Assembly (NCBI RefSeq): GCF_036588685.1
Contig: NC_086383.1
Coordinates: 39,812,171 to 39,876,170, forward strand
Origin: Mytilus trossulus
Taxonomy: Eukaryota > Mollusca > Bivalvia > Mytilida > Mytilidae
Length of the DNA stretch: 64,000 nucleotides
Direction of reading: 5' to 3'
Below the pieces are notes generated by a model. That model saw nothing but the letters and a program-made list of their open reading frames with translations. It was not told where the DNA came from and did not search any database. This document shows, piece after piece, positions 60,201 through 64,000 of this stretch (positions are counted from its first letter, which is position 1; every line of letters begins with the position of its first letter). Both the position numbers and the translations under genes were made by a program.

Positions 60201-62952
60201 TATTGATTTTTTTCAGGACAAATTTTGGTGACAAGTCGAAATCAATTTTAGCATTATATATAGTGGCAGCTGAGGGTGAAACAAACAAATTTTTTTTTAA
60301 TAAAATCCATAGCTCACCACCCTCCCCCTTGCCTTTACGTTTTATACTCGACTATAATAGCCCCCCCCCCCCGAAAATCAATTGGTTGCTGTCTTATGGG
60401 TTCGGCAATGATGCTGCTTTGAGTCTTGATTAGGGGTTAATAAAGTACGTTAATTTTTGTTTAACAAAAAAAAATCTGTAAAATTTAGACAACTTATAAT
60501 TATCAAAAATATCAATTTTACTCAAAAATAGTTTCCTCCTTAAATATATACACGATAAAACTAATGTCCTCAATGCCTAATTTTGTGTACACTTAACCTA
60601 CACAAGGCCTACATTGACTATCGACTGTGTGTAGGCAAAACATGATTTAAACTACATGTAAACATTGAGTTTTATCAATGGGAACGCAATTGTGTTTAGT
60701 TTATTACGTGTGAGTTACACTAACACAACACCGAAATTAGGTCAATGTGAACACGGCCTTAGTTTCACATGTCTGGTAACCCCCTCGATGTTCTCGTGGT
60801 ACCTAGCTTGTGTGCTTCTAGTGTGGGATGTCGTAGGCCCGAACCGAATCAATCCAAAGACTTTAAAATTGGTATTTGCTGCTTCTCCGCACCATAATGA
60901 AGTAAGATCAAAGAGTCAAAATAATGTTTTCGAATAAGATGACCTATGCGGACTGGCAAGTTGAAAGTCCGTCTCGATTTGTTGGTTTTAGTATAAAGCA
61001 GGTTTAATATTCATATTACATCAAAGTGTTATCGTCCTGAAATGCATATTAGCTTGCCTCTGGACGTTAAGCTGTCATCCATCTTCACATGACATTTAAT
61101 TAGCAGTAGACGATGTTACAAAAACTTTTGACCGCAATAATTTGAAGTATTTTGTATTTTAAAGCCTGTCTATGTAAATGTTAGACTGCAGTCGCAGTTA
61201 TATTGTTTAAAACACATTTTGCAACAGAACAATCAGCGATTGACTTTGGGAAGTATACACGTGGAAAACATTTGTAAAATAGACCGATGCATGGTTGAAT
61301 ATGAGCTTTTAATATTATTTTAGATGCTGTTTCCAACATCATATGTGTATTCGAAATATTTTTGCCAAGCAATGCCCGTATTCATCTCGATATTACTCGT
61401 ATGGAACTTGTTTTTTCAAAACACTAACCTGTCGTAAGTACATCTATGCATTCGTAAGATACAAATAAATATGAACACAACTGATATGTTTAAAATATGA
61501 TCGATAATCTAAAAGAAAAGATGAGACAAAGCACTAAGTCTTGCTACTAGCATCGATATCCGTATATGATACTATATACATTTGAGAAAGGAAATGGTGA
61601 ATGTGTCAAAGCGACAACCACCCAACCATAGAGCAGACAACAGCCGAAGGCCACCAATGGGTCTTCAATGTAGCGAGAATTCCCGCACCCGTAGGTGTCT
61701 CTCAGCTGGCCCCTAAAAAATATGAATACTAGTACAGTCATGACAGTGGTAATGGGCTAAACTCCGAATTATAGACAATAAACTAAAATTAAAAATCATA
61801 CAAGACTAAAAAAGACCAGAGGCTAAAAAAGGGGATTCCCAAACCAAGGAAAAAGAGGGGGGGGGGGTGTCCAACTATATGTCCCCATTCAAGTGCATTG
61901 ATCGGCCAACAAAAAGGGGGCTTCCAACCCCTGGGACCCCCCCCCCCCCATTCTGCCTCCTTGATCCGCCAATGCATTTTGCCCTGTTTAGTTTTGATTA
62001 ATTCGAGTACTTGTGTCTTGTTTTCTGGTACGGAACAACTATTTTTGAATTCAGTTGTCCACGATGTACTTGTTCTATGCTTCAGATATAGATCTAAAAA
62101 TACTTTTGAGGGGCATTTATGTTTTTTTTTACATTTATAAAAATAGAAAATATGTAAGATTTCCAACGAGACACATGAGAACAAATGACACTTAAATTAA
62201 CAACTATAGGTTACCGTACGGCCTCCAACAATGAGCAAAGCCAATTTCGAAAACAATTCAATAGAGAAAACCAACGGCATATGAAAATTTGTGTTGATTG
62301 TTGACATCTGAACTCACCCAGCTACATATTATTGATTTGTCATAGCCAAGTGCGCAAGTCAAGATGTGGAGTAGAAGGACACATCCTATGAGTGTTGTGA
62401 GATTGTAAATTGCACAACAAACCATTTTAGATTCGTACATGAACATCAGAAAGAGGACACAAAATCGAAAACGAAATCCGGGTTTCTAAAATATACATGT
62501 AACATCTACTGATTTGTGTTGAATGCCGTACTTTGACCTATAACTGTTAACTTTTAATACATTGCAATTTTGATAGAGAGTTGTCTTATTGACACTCCTA
62601 TCACACCATTATTGTATGCTTTACTACTCCAGTAAAATCCCGACAAGCAGCTGTACAACCATTTAAAAATGCAACGTTATGTTGTGTAATACTTCCAAAA
62701 ATAGAAATTTAACAATGAGTATTTTACGAATCAATTAGTCAAGAGGCTTCCTTTAGTCATGTGATTTATTCGTCGTTTTGAGTACATTTCTTTTTTTTGT
62801 TTGTTACAGATGACAGTGATCCTTGTAAATTAAATTTCTGTAGATGTGATATAGAGGCAGCAATCTGTTTGTCAGATGTTAAACACGTTTACAACGAGAA
62901 ATACAAGACCGGCAGTAAGACATATTGCAATGATACACAAATGAGAAAGTGA
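57153..62952 (+). CDS. Secreted phospholipase A2-like protein with altered calcium site (5 exons, 179 aa)
   Basis: Exons are 57153-57213, 58058-58144, 59037-59175, 61324-61433 and 62810-62952 (phases 1, 1, 2, 1); all GT/AG, joined frame open to TGA. Residues 1-20 are a signal peptide. The core has the group I/II sPLA2 layout: YGCWCG at 78-83, VDKLDRCC at 91-98, His101 at the active-site place, and CRCDIEAAIC at 143-152 with the distal Asp146. In the known family the His is followed by a calcium-binding Asp; here residue 102 is His. The calcium loop is also changed (family YGCYCG to YGCWCG, and the second loop Gly to Thr85). Loss of calcium-dependent lipolysis is therefore expected but is an inference. 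Similar inactive sPLA2-like proteins act as binding proteins, for example the otoconins of calcium carbonate deposits. Exon 2 encodes about 29 extra residues before the core that I do not recognise. Intron 3 holds a TTA-flanked element. Confidence 0.85.
58058..58144 (+). CDS. Phospholipase-like gene exon 2, pro-region
   Basis: Acceptor TACAACGTAG ends at 58057; donor GTAATA starts at 58145; both ends are phase 1, so skipping this exon would keep the frame. It contains KRDVKVTWLQQIM; a KR pair at residues 24-25 could be a processing site. Confidence 0.72.
59037..59175 (+). CDS. Phospholipase-like gene exon 3, calcium-loop region
   Basis: Acceptor TCTTTATAG ends at 59036; donor GTAACT starts at 59176. 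It carries NGYGCWCG and GMSVDKLD, the family's calcium-loop block. Confidence 0.88.
59485..59775. mobile_element. Nested foldback element
   Basis: GGGAACAACCATTTGACTTC at the left pairs with GTTAAGTGGTTGCTACTTTA at the right; both arms carry G- or C-runs (GGGGGTGAGGGG and CCTCCCCC). Confidence 0.6.
60145..60405. mobile_element. Second nested foldback element
   Basis: Left AGCAGCAACTATTTACTTCA with GGAGGGGGAGGGG and right CCCCC...CAATTGGTTGCTGTCTTA form inverted arms like those of 59485-59775. Confidence 0.5.
60765..61095 (+). repeat. tRNA-like SINE, intron 3 of the phospholipase-like gene
   Basis: Same family as 12015-12400; the tail reads GCCTCTGGACGTTAAGCTGT. It lies right after the TTA-flanked element. 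Confidence 0.6.
61324..61433 (+). CDS. Phospholipase-like gene exon 4, active-site His region
   Basis: Acceptor TATTTTAG ends at 61323; donor GTAAGT starts at 61434. It opens with CCFQHHMC, aligned with the family's CCxxHDxC, and then has three more cysteines. The HH in place of HD is encoded CATCAT. Confidence 0.88.
61585..61850 (-). repeat. Dispersed repeat, reverse copy of the 424-562 family
   Basis: Contains GAAATGGTGAATGTGTCAAA and CCCGCACCCGTAGGTGTC; in intron 4 of the phospholipase-like gene. It is followed by G- and C-runs at 61855-61950. Confidence 0.7.
62810..62952 (+). CDS. Phospholipase-like gene exon 5, distal Asp region and stop
   Basis: Acceptor TTTGTTACAG ends at 62809. It encodes FCRCDIEAAICLSD, matching the family's CxCDxxAAxC block, and ends DTQMRK then TGA. 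The stop lies inside the first unit of a tandem repeat that runs downstream. Confidence 0.86.
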
Positions 62953-63095
62953 CATGAACCGGAAGTAAGAATAATAAATAGACATGAACCGGAAGTAAGG
63001 ATGAGAAAGTGACCAGAACCGAAAGTAAGAATGAGAAAGTGACATGAACCGGAAGTAAGAGTGACAAAGTGACACAAATCTGACTAAAGAGTGAC
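62935..63095 (+). repeat. Short tandem repeat overlapping the phospholipase-like stop codon
   Basis: About five diverged units of roughly 30 bp built on ATGAGAAAGTGACATGAACC followed by GGAAGTAAGA. The first unit supplies the last codons and the TGA of the gene. Confidence 0.8.
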
Positions 63096-63170
63096 ACATT
63101 ATTGTGATAGAGAATTGCTGTAAGATTCGTTAGCAATTTATTCAGAACAACAAAACGCGTTGTTATTTTT

Positions 63171-63176
63171 AATAAA
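63171..63176 (+). promoter_or_regulatory. Candidate polyadenylation signal of the phospholipase-like gene
   Basis: AATAAA lies 219 bases after the stop codon and just beyond the 3' tandem repeat. Confidence 0.4.
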
Positions 63177-63199
63177 AGGTCAAAGGTCGACTACACGAT

Positions 63200-64000
63200 A
63201 TTACAACATGTTGATACATTTCAAGATCTTCAATTGTTAAATAATACTAGTAAATGCATAATGCAATTAAACCTTTCATCTTGATTTAAGTACTCCGCAG
63301 GTTTGAATTATTCTGTGTTGTTTGAGAAAAACCTCATTGCGAATTGACATCATTATATAAAAAAGTAAACAAATGAATAGATAAAAACTGTCGATGCCAG
63401 ATCGTCAGCTCCAAGTGTCCTCGAAGTCTTAAGTTTATTGTCGAATATGTGAGGTCCAAACAATGCTGTCAGGTTGAAATTGCCAAAATGTTCTATTGAT
63501 AGTTAAAAAGGATTAACTGGTGAATTCAAATGATGAAATGGTTTGGATTTCGTTCTCAATATTGAAAAAAAACCAACACATTTTTGAATGGATGATGATT
63601 GGACACAATATAATCTCCTACATTAAACTTATCTGCTCTCTGTCTTCAACATGTAACAAATATCTTTAACAATGAGGAAAAACATACCACGTAGTCGTCC
63701 ATTAAAGGTTTCGCCTATAAACGAAACCAATCAATTAGAAATTTACCATATACATCGAAATACATTAGTTAAGGAAAGAATAGAATAGACATGAACAAAC
63801 AATAACCACTGAATGACATACGTCTGATTTTGGTCTGGTACAGAAATATTTTTGTGGGGTTAACACGTTTATGAGCACCGAACCAACACTATAAACTGGG
63901 ACAGTAGTGTGACAACACACCATATGAACAAACTATAAAAATCAGTTGAGAAGGGGTTAACTCATCTGATCTATACAAAGAATAACGATATCTTACAAAA
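63200..64000. other. Region after the phospholipase-like gene
   Basis: No gene seen. 63780-63990 is a partial copy of the 49965-50405 repeat. Confidence 0.5.

Larger units (their letters stand above)
59277..60758. mobile_element. Inverted-repeat element with TTA target duplication, 1482 bp, intron 3 of phospholipase-like gene
   Basis: Ends GGCCGTGTTCACA...TGTGAACACGGCC are flanked by TTA (59274-59276 and 60759-60761). Two smaller foldback elements are nested inside (about 59485-59775 and 60145-60405). No transposase found. Confidence 0.8.

Noticed and set aside
61789..62184. 131-codon minus-strand frame
   Set aside because: Low-complexity G/C runs plus repeat sequence in intron 4 of the phospholipase-like gene.

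Overview
The window looks like nuclear DNA of a bivalve mollusc, most likely a mussel of the Mytilus type. It is AT-rich, its genes are split by GT/AG introns, and there are no operons. The intergenic and intronic DNA is packed with short dispersed repeats of mussel character: a GACGAAACGCACATCTGGCG-type repeat, a repeat ending in CATTTCCATTCTCAATTTTA, tRNA-like SINEs and retroelement tails. The species call is inferred from repeat character and was not checked against a database. No rRNA, genuine tRNA, CRISPR or prokaryotic signal was seen.

The gene content is small and all on the + strand. From about 5 to 50 kb lies a tandem array of three paralogous four-exon genes, here called A (10172-16368), B (22793-29760) and C (35544-49655). 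Each encodes a 224-227 residue type I membrane protein: signal peptide (exon 1), one WSC domain split across exons 2 and 3, then a short stalk, one membrane helix and a basic tail (exon 4). All intron phases are identical (1, 0, 1) and every junction joins in frame. Upstream and downstream flanks are duplicated with the genes. The membrane-proximal part is nearly invariant, while differences gather in the second half of the WSC domain. A fourth gene at 57153-62952 has five exons and encodes a 179-residue secreted phospholipase A2-like protein. It keeps the active-site His and the distal Asp, but the calcium-binding Asp next to the His is replaced by His.

The rest is mostly repeats and dead mobile elements. 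2.58-4.06 kb holds a BEL/Pao gag relic with a primer-binding site. Intron 2 of gene A holds a 1.47 kb minisatellite with a 27 bp unit. Intron 1 of gene B holds a hAT-type relic with a perfect 8 bp target duplication, nested in an older retroelement tail. Intron 3 of gene B and intron 3 of the phospholipase gene each hold a terminal-inverted-repeat element with a TTA target duplication. The 11.2 kb intron 1 of gene C holds a reverse-transcriptase fragment and a 3.9 kb inverted-repeat element with a decayed minus-strand gene. Between genes C and the phospholipase are a LINE 3' end, a 0.9 kb foldback element, another reverse-transcriptase fragment and a 24 bp-type minisatellite.

Function: the WSC array looks like a small expanding family of surface proteins, possibly carbohydrate-binding, in which the extracellular face varies on a fixed membrane anchor. 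The phospholipase-like protein is secreted and, from its residues, is probably a weak or non-enzymatic binding protein.
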